NCBI GenBank assembly: GCA_003586115.2 | Contig: QVOM02000103.1 | Location: forward strand, 6,451,373-6,515,372 | Reading direction: 5' to 3' | DNA: 64,000 nucleotides | Origin: Salvator merianae | Lineage: Eukaryota; Chordata; Lepidosauria; Squamata; Teiidae | Part shown: positions 11,400 through 21,639 of the stretch, in pieces | Position numbering within the stretch: the first letter of the stretch is position 1 | Layout: each line of letters begins with the position of its first letter | Notes under the pieces: generated by a model | What the model saw: the letters and a program-made list of their open reading frames with translations, nothing else | Databases searched by the model: none | What the model was told of the DNA's origin: nothing | Program-made: the position numbers and the translations under genes

Positions 11400-11960
11400 T
11401 TATCATATGTAGTGGACTTGTTCAAAAGCAAAAAAAAAATAGGTGCAGATATTTATGGTTATGCAGAAGATTCTAAAGATCAATATTCCTTATAAATCAG
11501 TTTTATTTATTAGGTATAATAAAGGATAATTTTGACAATGTTAATATCTTAATTCAAAACATGATGATTACAGCTAGAATTGTCTATTCACAAAATGGAA
11601 GGGAGATAAAATACCTACAGTAGACAAGTGGTTGATTAAAATGATGGATCTCGTTGAAATGGACAAATTGACCAACTTATTGAGAAATAGCAGTGTGGGT
11701 AAGTTTGTTAAAAACTGGAAATCCTTTATTGACTTTTTACAAGACTTAGAGAATAAACTTGTTATTGCTGGATTTGAAGAGGAAAGAGGAAAAAAGACAG
11801 GACAGAAGTAGAAAGAAACTAAAAAACCAGGAGGGGCAAGAAATATGAAAACTTGAAGAAACTTTAGGAGAAGGGGGAAGTCAACATGTAATCAACCAAG
11901 TTTAATGTATGAATGTACCCATTAGGGAATAATGTATGTTTTATATATTTTAATTTTTTT
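11400..11960 (+). pseudogene. L1 ORF2 C-terminus and 3' UTR
   Basis: Plus-strand frames near 11560-11811 give A-R-I-V-Y-S-Q, then I-P-T-V-D-K-W-L-I-K, then E-M-D-K-L-T-N-L-L-R-N and F-V-K-N-W-K-S-F-I-D-F-L. This is the order seen at the C-terminal end of vertebrate L1 ORF2, ending at a TAG (11809-11811). A purine-rich stretch and an AT-rich tail (tttaattttttt aaaaaaaa near 11950) follow, consistent with an L1 3' UTR. At least one frameshift is needed to join these motifs. Confidence 0.6.
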
Positions 11961-12410
11961 AAAAAAAAGTTATGTTGGATTTAAGTGCTTCAGAAAATCA
12001 ATATATACTTCCTGGGCTAAATTTATAGAAGCCTTTTCCGAAGGCTCTAGTTGCTTCTCTTAAGTTTAAACTCTTTAGTAGCTTAAAAAAGTGAATCTCG
12101 CCAAGTCTAGTGTCTCTGAAGGCTATTCACAATGTGATTGGGGTGTTGATGTTCCTCCAGCTCTGTGGTTACTCCCATATGCAACTGCCCATGCTGGAGG
12201 GGAGACTTACTCAGAGCCGTATTAAGAAATCCCACCATCTCCCTGTTGGTCAGAATTATAGAAAAGTCCAATACAGCATGATATCCGCCCCCTCTCTGTC
12301 TTTCCAAACTGTGGTTTTCCTCTGTGTGTTCTCTTTGCCGTTTTCACCAGAAATCTTCACAGCTTTATTTTTCAAAGTTCACTTGGATGCTTGATTGTCA
12401 AGCTGTTTTG
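11961..12410. other. Unassigned block between L1 and gypsy RNase H
   Basis: Should hold the RT-to-RNase H connection of the gypsy element, but no matching motif is readable until about 12411. It may be diverged gypsy or a further small insertion. Antisense open frames of 66-94 codons here show no domain. Confidence 0.3.
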
Positions 12411-12640
12411 AGAACTGAAAAGCGCTTTTCGACAAAGACACCATTCTAAAACATCCTGACCCTATGCAGTCTTTTATTGTTCAGTGTGATGTCAATGATG
12501 TTTCTGTAGGGGAGACACTTCTACAAGCAAACCCTAAAACTAGGGACCTTCACCTTGCCTCCCAGCAACCAATCTCTGTGAAATGCAATTACCTGGTGTA
12601 GGATCATAAGCTTATTTTTGCCAAATATTGCCTGGTTTGC
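12411..12640 (+). pseudogene. Ty3/gypsy RNase H fragment
   Basis: Readable as E-L-K-S-A-F, then (after a frameshift) I-L-K-H-P-D-P, F-I-V-Q-C-D-V-N-D, then V-G-E-T-L-L-Q and a diverged C-N-Y-L-V where E-R-N-Y is expected. This is the order at the start of gypsy RNase H, including the aspartate of the V-x-x-D-A-S-D equivalent. A stop follows the N-Y-L-V motif. The downstream part to about 13000 is the tether toward integrase and is barely recognisable. Confidence 0.65.
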
Positions 12641-13004
12641 TAAAGGCAGTATTTACAGAATTCACAATGACCCTTGGAGGCAGATGATAACTTACAAGCC
12701 TTGCAAACCCTGCACAAGCTTTTCCCTTACCAACTACACTGGGTTGAATTCTTTGTACACTTTTGACTTTACTTTCAAATATATCAAAGGGGGGAAATTG
12801 CTTGACAAATACTCTCTCTCTTAAACTGCAGTATCACACTTTCGACTCTTATGTGGAATCTACAGTTCTTATCCCTAAACAGCTGGAGTGGTTGCGGCTC
12901 TCGATATCATAAACCCTCTAGTGGTAGAAATCCACTCCTGACTGTCCACTGATGCCTGGTATCTGGCAAACATTTCTAAGCTGAGTACAGAACGGGATTT
13001 AACT

Positions 13005-13190
13005 ATGTTTGAAAGCAAGGTATACATTCCTTTGGTTGTATGCCCTAAAATGGTTCAACTGCACCATGACAGTCCTACTGCTGGTCGTTCGGATTTCAAA
13101 AAGCCTTTCTATCTTTCAAATGCCTGTATTGGCAGGCAGGCATGCTTAAAGATACTCACCAACATGTTCACTCTTGTCCTATCTGTCAGG
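13005..13190 (+). pseudogene. Gypsy integrase zinc-binding region
   Basis: The frame starting at 13005 reads V-Y-I-P, then H-H-D-S-P-T-A-G-R and F-K-K-P-F, the gypsy H-D-S-P-x-A-G-H-F-G region with the second histidine replaced. The C-x-x-C half appears in another frame as C-P-I-C (13174-13185), so a frameshift separates the His and Cys pairs. Confidence 0.65.
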
Positions 13191-13209
13191 GAAAAAACGT
13201 CAGGAAAAA

Positions 13210-13720
13210 AACTTGGGCTTATGTCCATGTACGCAGACATAGGTAGTGTTGAAGCAAGACTCGGTGGCAAAAATAAACAGACAAAAAAAATTCTTTAAAC
13301 TTTCCTATAATGGAAGGTACGTTTACTTGCAGTTCAAAAGTAAAATGTAAAGTGACAGTTATCTTCACAGTCATCAAAATACAATAACATATAGAAAAAA
13401 TACAAGAATATTTTCAGCCACAAACCTATAAAAGAATTGAGCTGGGTGTGGAAAAATGGAGTACCAAGCAGCATCAAGTCCGTCACAGCAACCACATTAA
13501 ACACACACTTTGACTTGGTTAGTACCTTTTATTAAATAGTGCATTCCAGCCAATCAGATCTGCAGCAGGTATACCAAATTTCTCTAAATTGGAAACACCC
13601 TGTTGCCAGTATCAATCAGCACAATTGGCATCAGGTATTACTGGACCAAAGTCTTTTCAAAATAATATGAACATAGTTTAAAGTCGTATCCCAACACTAT
13701 CTGCAAAACCTCCAAAATAA
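13210..13720. mobile_element. Unidentified insertion splitting gypsy integrase
   Basis: Integrase homology stops after the C-P-I-C motif and resumes only at about 13725. Far fewer bases are expected between these motifs in gypsy integrases. The intervening ~500 bp is AT-rich, has no gypsy motif and no recognisable termini. A solo LTR or an AT-rich MITE are both possible. Confidence 0.4.
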
Positions 13721-13724
13721 TACC

Positions 13725-14575
13725 AGCCTAGACTGAAGGACTTCTTCAATCCCTTCCTGTCCATTTGTATCCCTGGGAACAGATCTCTATGAACGTCATC
13801 ATAGATCCCACACCTTCCTCTGGTTTCTCTGCCATTTGTACTGTGATAGATCATTTCTCTCACATGGCTCATTTTATTCATTTGAAAGAAGTACGATCAG
13901 TCCCCCAACTTGCTAAACCATTCCTGGAATATATCTTTAAACCGCCTACATAAATCATATTCAACATATTGACAGCAAATCATATTGACAGCTGAGTTCT
14001 GGAAAGATTTTACTTCCTTACTGAACTTTGACTTAGTTTTCTCCTATGCTCAACACTCCCAAACTGATGGAGCTTCCAAATGTGTACATCAAACTGGAAC
14101 AAAATTTTTGTTTCACTAATTTCCAATAAAGTGATAGGTCAACCTACCTGCCTTGAGCTGAATTTGCTTATAACAATTCATTTCATTTTTCACTACAGCT
14201 TTCTCCTTTTAAAGCTGTTTTATGGTTCTGATCTCAATGTGTTGCCCCCTTTAATCCTGGACTCACAGGGAGACTCCTCTGTAAATCATTGGGTTACCCC
14301 TGCTGAATCAGTGTGGTCTTGAACTTCAGGCTGTCCTCCAGTTGACCAAAGATACCCATAAAGTTTCAACTGATAAATCTTGCACCCCTTGGTGCTGCCA
14401 TAAATGTTGGGGACATGGAATAACTTCCTACTCACCCCTTCAAATCCCCAACACCCTCAAAGAAGCTGGATTATCATTATGTGGGTCCATTTAAGATGAT
14501 TGTTCAAATCAACCCTATTGCTTTCTGTTTAAAATTACCTAAACATATGAAAATTCACCCCTTTGCAAGGAGCCT
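13725..14575 (+). pseudogene. Gypsy integrase core and C-terminal region
   Basis: The core begins P-W-E-Q-I-S-M-N-V-I-I-D (13765 onward), followed by P-S-S-G-F-S-A-I and D-H-F-S-H-M-A-H-F-I. The catalytic aspartate normally found in the M-D-F motif is asparagine here. Later motifs recovered in shifted frames are Q-T-D-G, E-F-A-Y-N-N-S (14157-14181), L-S-P-F, then K-L-D-Y-H-Y-V-G-P-F, I-N-P-I-A and L-K-L-P at 14461-14575, the usual C-terminal module of chromovirus-type gypsy integrases. Multiple stops. Confidence 0.8.
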
Positions 14576-14671
14576 CTCTTGTTATCTTTCAGTCAGTTCC
14601 ACCTCTCCCCCCCACACATATAGTGGGTGAAAAAGAGCTCTTTGAAATTTCGGACATCCTAGACTCCCATT

Positions 14672-14843
14672 TGTGCTGGAAGCTCCTGAACTATTGAGTG
14701 GAGCCTGGGACTGCCTGTAGAAAGTCGGTGGGAAATGCTGTTGAATATATACACTAGCCAGAGCTATGTTCTTTGTGATCTTTTATTGATACAGGCTTGC
14801 TAGTATGGCTGAGCTGTGCTCTTGTTCTGAGGTCTGAGAAGTG
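14672..14843 (+). repeat. 3' LTR of Ty3/gypsy element
   Basis: Starts TGTGCTGG and ends gagaagtg, matching the left LTR motif by motif but without the (AC)n tract. Divergence between the two is heavy, pointing to an old insertion. Confidence 0.7.
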
Positions 14844-15957
14844 TTCTTGATACCAAAGATATGAAGCAAGAAGGATTCAACACGTTTTCCCTGTTATTAT
14901 TTTTTTCAGATGTGATTGCAGTTCTCCTTTAAAACTGTCCCCCCCCCCCCAAGAGGGGATTGTTTTCAAGGCATATGCTTTACAATGAATTTTGATAGTT
15001 GCCTAAGGTGACAAATAAATTTTATAAATTAATATATAAGTTCAAGATTTTGATGTAATCGACCAGAGCTGTAGAGACTCGTGAGCATAGGATCACCCAC
15101 TTCAGCCACTCTACATAAAAATAAGAAAGAGGAGGATCCTCCATGGTGTCTCTGTCCCCAAGGTAGCTAATGGTTAGAGAACAATGTTTAGTGGCCATAC
15201 AAGATAATTCCTTTGTTTTCCTGACTGTGACTGCCACCCACAAATACAAATAATTCAATTGCCCCCTTGATGATCTGTGTATATTTCACTATGGACTCCA
15301 CCCACTTTATTTCTTTTCCCTTGCTAGCTTACCTATATACCTTGATCACACCCTTGTGCACAAATTGAGGATTTTCCCCCCTTTCCATGCCTTTCTGAGC
15401 CAACAGCTGACCCTTTCCCAAAAAGCACACATAATACCCAGAGGCCTTCCAAAAGGAATGTTCTCTTCTCGGCCCAACTTTTCTGTCAGGAGTTTCACAG
15501 CTAATGCTTACCTCAAGCAATTTTATGCAACTTCTCCAAAGAAACACAAGGGGAGAAACTCAACCTAGGATCCGGCATTCATTTTTCTTCCAGAGCTATG
15601 CCCACCGTGCAATGGGTGCTTTATTGCAGACCCCAGGTGAGCCCCCAGAATTGTTGCCAATTTCCAAACCGCAGGTTGGTGAGGAGCTGTAAATACTTAA
15701 GCTAACAGAAAATACATACACACAAGCTTTTGGTCAAAGGAGCAATACCCCCTTTGGCAAGAAGGCCTCTAGGTGAGTATGGGAACTTTACTTATGCAGC
15801 TGGTAGCTTTTTATATGCTTTTTACTTCTTTGTCCTGTCAATGGAAGTTCCAAGGATTCTTCAAAATAGCATACAAAAGATACATATACAAATGTGTACA
15901 TAAATCAGGGGCTTAATCTATTGTCTCTAACCCCTCTTTCTGACCCTAGACATTTAG
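14844..15957. other. Unique DNA with a poly-C tract
   Basis: A C11 run lies near 14940-14950. Overlapping sense and antisense open frames at 15.3-15.7 kb (60-72 codons) have no recognisable domain. No repeat termini seen. Confidence 0.4.
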
Positions 15958-16402
15958 GGCCTGTTCATAATGACATGCTAGTGAGCATCTGCACTCTCAC
16001 TAGAACAGTGCATCCACATTCTGTGGTGGCCTCGGCATCTGGGAGCATCTACAGATACTCCTGAACACTACTAGGCATGGACAGCTAAAATGGTATGCAC
16101 AGTTTGATCATAACAGCTAGACTACTTCCAATCAGCAGTGTTCACTCTTGTTTCTGGGTGTGAATGCTTGTGAGGCCACAGCACAGCATGGCTGCACTGT
16201 ATCCCTGGTTGCCATGGCAATACCTGGACATTTCTGTGGCTACTGCCATGGTGGCTGGGCTGGAACCTGCATTGCAAGTGCTGAAAGCCCAGTACAGGGC
16301 TGTTCTAGCCCTTCCAGTGTGGATGGCCATCACACCACTGGGTTTGTTCCAGCTTAGAATGGTAGAAATCTACCATTTTAAACAGTAAAGTGTAAACAGG
16401 CC
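15958..16402 (+). mobile_element. Family B element, copy 1
   Basis: Begins GGCCTGTTCA and ends TGTAAACAGGCC. Flanks are TTTAG (15953-15957) and TTCAG (16403-16407), a possible 5-bp duplication with one mismatch. Just inside the right end is a hairpin, cttagaatggtaga / tctaccatttta (about 16352-16383). Internal blocks (gtgagcatctgca, gttgccatggcaat, ccagtacagggctgttc) recur in the copies at 24.0, 28.1, 50.3, 56.9, 60.8 and 62.0 kb. The 63-74 codon frames inside are not conserved between copies. Confidence 0.7.
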
Positions 16403-16744
16403 TTCAGCCTCCACACATCCCAGGTACACGGTAGTTCTCAAAAAGGGTCTGTAAAATAAGAGATAACACATAATTGCAAGGCTATTGTTTGCCTAGATGG
16501 TTTACATTAACATACCTTCCTGATGTTACAGAAACCAAAGATAATGGTGTCACCCTAAACCACTATTTGTTATTCCTGCTTTTCTTCTAAGTCCTGCAAA
16601 TTCCCATCTTGCAATTTATGCTTTTCCAATAGGCCTTTGTTCAGGGTTACTAGGCCCTTGTGTACATGTAAGCACTTATTTACATTTGGTAACTTGCTAA
16701 AGGACAGGAAACAGAGAGTGCTGATAAATTGCCAAATTTCAGAG
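16403..16744. other. Unique DNA, nothing recognised
   Basis: Short spacer between a family B element and the CR1 LINE; no repeat end or exon seen. Confidence 0.35.
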
Positions 16745-17812
16745 TGGAAAAGGTGAAAAGTGGGGTCCCACAAGGTTCTGTATTTTTTAATTTATTCATG
16801 AATGATCTAGAAGTAGGGTAAGTAGTGAGTTAGCAAAGTATGCTGATGACACTAAATTGTTCAGGGTAGTAAGAACTGAAAGCGATTGTAAAGTGCTCCA
16901 GAGGGAGCTCTTGACATTGGATGAGTGGACAACAAAATGGCAAATGCGCTTCAGTCTTAGCAAGCGCAAAGTGATGCACATGAGGGCAAAGCACCCCAAT
17001 TACACCTATAGTCTGATAGGACTTTCTGTGACAGGCTAGGAAAAGGATCTTGGGTTCTCATTGGCAGCTCAATGAAGGTGTTGACCTGGTGTGCTGCAGC
17101 AGTGAAAAAAAGCAAATTCAATGCTAGGATTAATTAGGAAGGGAATAGAAAACAAGTTGGCAAGTGTCATTGTGCCTCTTTATAAATCTATGGTGAGAGC
17201 ACACTTGGAATATTGTGTACAAGTCTGATCACCTCCCCTCAGAAAGAATATTGTGGAACTGGAGAAGGTGCAAAAAAGGGCAACCAGAATGATCTGGAAC
17301 ACCTTCCTTACAAAATCAGGCTGCAACGTCTTGGCCTCTTCAGTCTTGAAAGATAGTGTTTAAGAGGAGACCTGACTGAAATACATAAAATCATGCACAG
17401 TATGGAAAAGGTAGATAGAAAAAAATATATTTTCTCTGTTGCACAACACTAGGACCAGAAGTGCTCTGTGAAGCTGATGGGTAGGAGTTAAGACTGACAA
17501 GGGGAAGTATTTTTTCACCCAGAGGCTCATCGGTATATGGAATTTACTACCAGAAAAGGTGGTGACAGCAATCAGCCTGGATAGCTTTAAAAAAGGATAG
17601 GACAGATTCTTGGAGGTGAGGTGTATCAATGGCTACTAGAATGGATGCCAAAGTACTGCCTCCAGGGTGGAGAGACAGGCAGGATGCCTCTAAAGGCTAT
17701 TTGGTAGTTGAGAGCAGGTGAAGGTTTTGCCTTTATGTTCTGCTTGAGATTGCCCAGAAGCAACTGGTGGGTCAGGATGCTGGACTGGATGGGCAGTGGC
17801 CTGATCTTTTAT
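16745..17812 (+). mobile_element. CR1-type LINE, 5'-truncated 3' end
   Basis: About 1.07 kb. It starts inside the reverse transcriptase with G-V-P-Q-G-S-V and runs through L-A-K-Y-A-D-D-T-K-L, L-D-E-W-T and a K-V-M-H-M block, then the C-terminal ORF2 region and a 3' UTR. The 3' half (gacctgactgaaatacataaaatcatgc..., caatggctactagaatggatg, ctggactggatgggc) matches the copies at 58.4 kb (plus) and 41.9 kb (minus). 5' truncation is the rule for CR1. The catalytic Y-A-D-D is intact, but stops and frameshifts downstream make it a dead copy. Flanking duplications are not expected or seen. Confidence 0.88.
16840..17039 (+). pseudogene. CR1 reverse transcriptase fragment
   Basis: Contains the palm-domain motif Y-A-D-D-T-K-L (about 16841-16858), then the downstream W-T-T-K-W-Q-M-R-F and K-V-M-H-M motifs typical of CR1/L2-clade RT. 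Reading stops at about 17039. A minus-strand open frame at 17360-17629 is antisense to the LINE and is not a gene. Confidence 0.85.
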
Positions 17813-19610
17813 TATAAAATAAATATAAATTACAACCACAATTTAAGGCTACACAGCAAGGGAGATTCACATCTATATCTAATGTGAATATTCACTGGAT
17901 ATCTATCTCCCTCTGAATTATAAAGCTTACCTGGATCCCAAAGAAATGGCTGGCTCTGCCTTTTGATATACACATAAGAATTTTCTTACAATATTCATTA
18001 AACTGAAATTGCAGAGGGGAGATTGGGTGATATAGTAGATGTGCTTGTGGATCAATAATAATGCAGATTATGAACCATCCTTCATAACACTTAGGAATTT
18101 AGTAACAAAAAGTACAAATTTTGTCTGAAAAATCCTCTGAATAATTTTTATTTGAAGAGAAAAAAATAATGAGGACTTATTCAGTGCCATTTGTAAGAAT
18201 AAAAACTTACTTTAAAATCTCAAGTGCAATAAATGTCAGAGGTCACTGGTCACTTCTCCTTTCATGAATCACTTCTGCTTTTTTTTTCTTTTTTGTCCTT
18301 TGCTTTAAATATATTTTAAATACTTTTCAAAGTATTAATTTTGTCCATTATTTCAATGTTTGAGAGCACGAATGTACTATGTGAAAGGAGGGTTGCCATG
18401 GTAATATCTCATTATTGCTGAATTGGAAAATAATTACTCTGCCAAAAATCCCAGGTAACCTGTCAGTTCATGAGTTAAAGATGCCTGGGGGCAGCCTTGA
18501 TTCTTTTTGTTGAAAAAGGGAAAATTATAAAATCATTTTTCAGTCATGTAATTATACTTTTCCTAGTTTGGTTTTCTCCACCATTTGGGTGTAAATATCA
18601 TTTGGCTCACTGGCAACTATTGAAACATTTAATTTTAATTGGGACTATGAATTTACTATCATATTCCATGTCTATGCGTTCAACTGGCTTCAATTTCTGT
18701 CGTCCCCCCCCCCCCATTCCATGATTTAAAGTGTGCAGAGAACATACGATTAAAAATCTTGGATTGCATTCAAATCGTGATAGAAAATGGGTGTATATAC
18801 CATTCCAAGCAGAGGATCCATAATGTAATTTCTTCATTTTTCAGCCTTTACATTTTTTTTCCTCTAACAAATGAAAATAAGAAATACATGATATAAACAG
18901 GAGGAGTTTTTTGAATTTTGCAGGCACTGGCTCAGCTGTCAAAGCCCTTGAACTGACAGATTTGTATGGGAAAATCAGTTGAATGCACCATAAAACAATC
19001 TCATTGCTAGATCAGGGCCTGCTTAGCCTGGTTGATAAGTATGATCTGTGATAAAAATCACCTTGATCTACACTGGGAAGAACAAAGGGGAAAAAAATCT
19101 TTAAGGTAATAAATTGAAAAGAAGTTACATTTTCCTTGTCTCTCCCCAGAATTGCTGATATTGCAGAGTTCTTCCAAAATCCAAGAAACAAAGAGAAAAT
19201 TTATCCTTGATGAGCCCTCTCTGTTGCTAGATTGCCAAATCTTGAATGTGGGTAACTAAAATCCATGGCAACTGTTATATAAAGTAGCAGGTATCCTTTT
19301 AGCTATAGGATCTTGTGGAGCAAATCCACTGATTATACAATGCAGCGTGATTCAGAGAAAGGGGATTAGACGAGTCCTATTTCAGGAAACCAGAAAGCCC
19401 AAGATTGAGGCATTTATTTGGCTTGGTTGATGTTTGAATTCAGGAGTTCTTGTGACTGCCTTTGGAGGTAGAGATTGTTGCTGCTCCTGAAGCTCCAGGA
19501 GGCATGTGGACAGAGACACCCCCAGGGCTCACAGCTGGAAGTCCCTCCCACTGAAGTGTGTTTCTTCATTCATTCATTGACATTTTTGGTTAAAAAAAAA
19601 AAAGTATCTT
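17813..19610. other. Unique AT-rich DNA, candidate conserved non-coding block
   Basis: No repeat recognised. The stretch 18340-19080 has low repeat content and homeodomain-like cores (taattt, atttaat, taatta) and reads like intergenic DNA of the kind that sometimes holds conserved enhancers. Only alignment to other reptiles could tell. A C11 run lies near 18705-18716. Confidence 0.3.
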
Positions 19611-19704
19611 ATTTGCATAAGAAATAAAAACATAAGAAATACCCCATGGTCCATCCTGGTGGAACATTTCTTATGCTTTTACGTTCTTATGAATTGGTGC
19701 AAAT
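19611..19704. repeat. Inverted repeat with cttatg arms
   Basis: Outer sequence atttgcataagaa is mirrored by ttcttatg...gcaaat, and inner acataagaaat by atttcttatg. The motif cataagaa...ggtccatcctgg also resembles the reversed tail of reptile CR1 copies. It may therefore be a tiny CR1 remnant folded back on itself. Confidence 0.45.
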
Positions 19705-19865
19705 AAAGTTGCAGAACTGGAGACACAGATGGTAGCAACCAGGCTGAGGTGTGTCTTGAACATTTCCTCCTGCTAGGGAAAAGCTTCTAACTGGCACTGG
19801 GACCAATAGAGCTGGATCAAACTTTGAGGGGAGCTGGTACATGTCCATTTCTGCCCAACTTGTAA

Positions 19866-19976
19866 TATCTATCTATCTATCTATCCATCCATCCATCCAT
19901 CCATCCATCCATTACTCTTGAAATAGTTTTAGATATAGATAAGTGTGTGTGTGTGTGTGTGTCTGTCTGTCTGTCT
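19866..19976 (+). repeat. Compound microsatellite
   Basis: (ATCT)5 at 19866-19885 runs into (ATCC)n to about 19912; after a 30-bp gap come (GT)10 at 19943-19962 and (CTGT)n to 19976. The antisense open frame of 106 codons at 19912-20232 is partly a translation of this tract. Confidence 0.93.
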
Positions 19977-20217
19977 CAAGGGTCATGGATGGTAATGTGC
20001 TTATTGATTTTGGTTTGCATTTTGCTAAAAGAATGATTTCTTCCCTCTTAGGATAGTGACAACCTCTGGTGGGATGCCTTTGCAACGGAGTTTTTTGAAG
20101 ATGATGCAACCTTAACTCTTTCATTTTGTTTGGAAGATGGACCAAAGCGCTACAGTAAGGGACAAATGTACCAAAATATTTCAGTTTTGCTTCTTTTGTA
20201 CTTCTATTGATGCACAG

Positions 20218-20302
20218 TGCAATCCTATGCATGTCTACTTAGAAGTAAGCTCTATTGAGTTCAGGGGGCATTATTGATAGGAAAATTGCATAGGACTGTA
20301 GC
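20218..20302. repeat. Short dispersed inverted repeat (CAATCCTATGCATG type)
   Basis: Left edge gcaatcctatgcatg pairs with right edge tgcataggactg; between them agaagtaagctctattgag is the conserved core I recall from a very common sauropsid short repeat. A fragment of its other half is at about 28803-28835. Non-coding. Confidence 0.55.
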
Positions 20303-20583
20303 ATGATAAGAAGACAGATTAAGTTGTTGAGCTGAACAGTTTACTGTATGGTATATAAAGTTGCACAAGCAGTTTGGATTTGAGCATAGCCTATTTGATG
20401 AATTAAGAGAAAAGCATTAGAATTAAATTAGGAAGACATGGATTTTGATCTGTTGTAAGGATTCAGAACAGGATACAACTTCAGTGTAAAAGCACAATTA
20501 AAATTCAGATAGTTTTAAACCCACAAATTATAGCAGATGAAAAAGGAAGGGCAGTTCTTAAGTCAGAAAGATGTATCTTCACC

Positions 20584-20625
20584 AAATGTCTGAACATATA
20601 CATTTGTGCATATGTTCAGACATTT
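20584..20625. repeat. Perfect 16-bp hairpin
   Basis: aaatgtctgaacatat (20584-20599) and atatgttcagacattt (20610-20625) are exact reverse complements around a 10-base loop. It may be the remnant core of a foldback MITE. Confidence 0.8.
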
Positions 20626-20811
20626 GTACATGGTGGAGTTTGATGCAGTTCAAAATGGAGGTAATTCAACAATCTGGGATGCCACTAAAGAAAAGGACCT
20701 GTCCTGTGCCTTCACAACTTTAACTGCTAGTAGAGGTTGCACTAAAATGAAGACCTCTTCCACAGATCTCAACCAGCAGGCAGATCATCATGGGAGGAGT
20801 TGATTTCTGAG

Positions 20812-21160
20812 GTATTTGTTTAGGGCTTTGTAAGTCAATGTTAGGATCTCAAATTGGGTTCGGTAGCAAATTAGCAGCCAGTGTGGTTTCTTCAAGACCA
20901 ACATGATATGCATGTGGTCTGAAGTACCATTCAGCAATCTGCTGCTGCATTCTGCACTAGCTGCAGCTTTGAAGTCATCTTCAAGGGCAGGCCTACATAG
21001 AACAATTTAGCTTAGTCCAGTATGGAGCTTACCAGAGCAGGGATCACTTTGCCAAGCTATCTCTGGCCAGAAAGAGCAGTAGCTTAGAATTGGTGTTAGC
21101 TAGAAATAGGCACTCATGGCCACAACTACCACCTGAGCCAGGAATATCTTGTCAGAACAG
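20812..21160. repeat. Old dispersed repeat R1
   Basis: The sequence from agggctttgtaagtcaatg through agcagccagtgtgg, gctgctgcattctgcactagctgcag and cactcatggccacaac follows the wording of a repeat I recognise as widespread in reptile genomes. I cannot name its class with certainty (LINE 3' region or SINE-like). No coding function. Confidence 0.5.
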
Positions 21161-21639
21161 TCACATGGCTGGCTCTAAGAGTCCCACTAGTATTTGCTAC
21201 AATCTGTTCGAGTTTTATCCTTGGTTACAGATAGCAAAAAGATGAGTAATCTAGAATGCATGTTATCTTGTAGCTTTTCCTCAAGTGAAGTCCTGGGTCT
21301 ACCTCTACCAGCATGTCAGTATTTTTAAATGTAACAAGCTCCACTTTCAAAGGTTTCCTTCCTATTCCTGTCATGCTAGTTCTTCCCAGTTTATGGCCTT
21401 GAAGAGGTAATTCAACAGACAGTGAAGGCAAATAGTTTAGAATTGCTGAAAATGCCAGATGGTTCCATGAAATGGAAGCCAAGAAGTCAAAGACATGAAG
21501 AACCCTGATAATGACCAAACTCATAGTTGTTGTAAAAATAAAATAGGATATACCCAAGTAGGTGCCAGAAATCTTTGGAATCTGATTGTCACAAATGTAA
21601 CTCATAAATAAAATCCTACTGAAATATTTGTTGATTTGC

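Larger units (their letters stand above)
9850..11960. mobile_element. L1-type LINE sequence inserted in the gypsy element
   Basis: The RT frame of the gypsy element stops being readable at about 9840 and gypsy RNase H is next recognised at about 12411. Between them sit two L1-like pieces in opposite orientation: an ORF1-like region read on the minus strand (9934-10838) and an ORF2 C-terminus plus 3' UTR read on the plus strand (about 11400-11960). One insertion with an inverted 5' segment, as made by twin priming, would explain this; two separate insertions would also. The exact edges and target duplication were not resolved. Confidence 0.6.
7822..14843 (+). mobile_element. Decayed Ty3/gypsy LTR retrotransposon
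   Basis: Two LTR-like repeats (7822-8079, 14672-14843) flank an internal region whose translated fragments follow the Ty3/gypsy order: reverse transcriptase (about 9018-9840), RNase H (about 12411-12640), integrase zinc-binding region (13005-13190), integrase core and C-terminal region (about 13725-14575). Every domain is broken by stops and frameshifts, and two catalytic positions are altered. It is interrupted by L1 sequence (about 9850-11960) and by an unidentified block (about 13210-13720). The position upstream of RT (8086-9000), where gag and protease should lie, is too diverged to recognise. No matching target duplication was found outside the LTRs (agcac versus ttctt). Confidence 0.8.

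Noticed and set aside
17360..17629. 89-codon minus frame, with a near twin at 58391-58660
   Set aside because: The similarity between the two proteins exists because both are antisense to the CR1 3' end; it is a shadow of the LINE.
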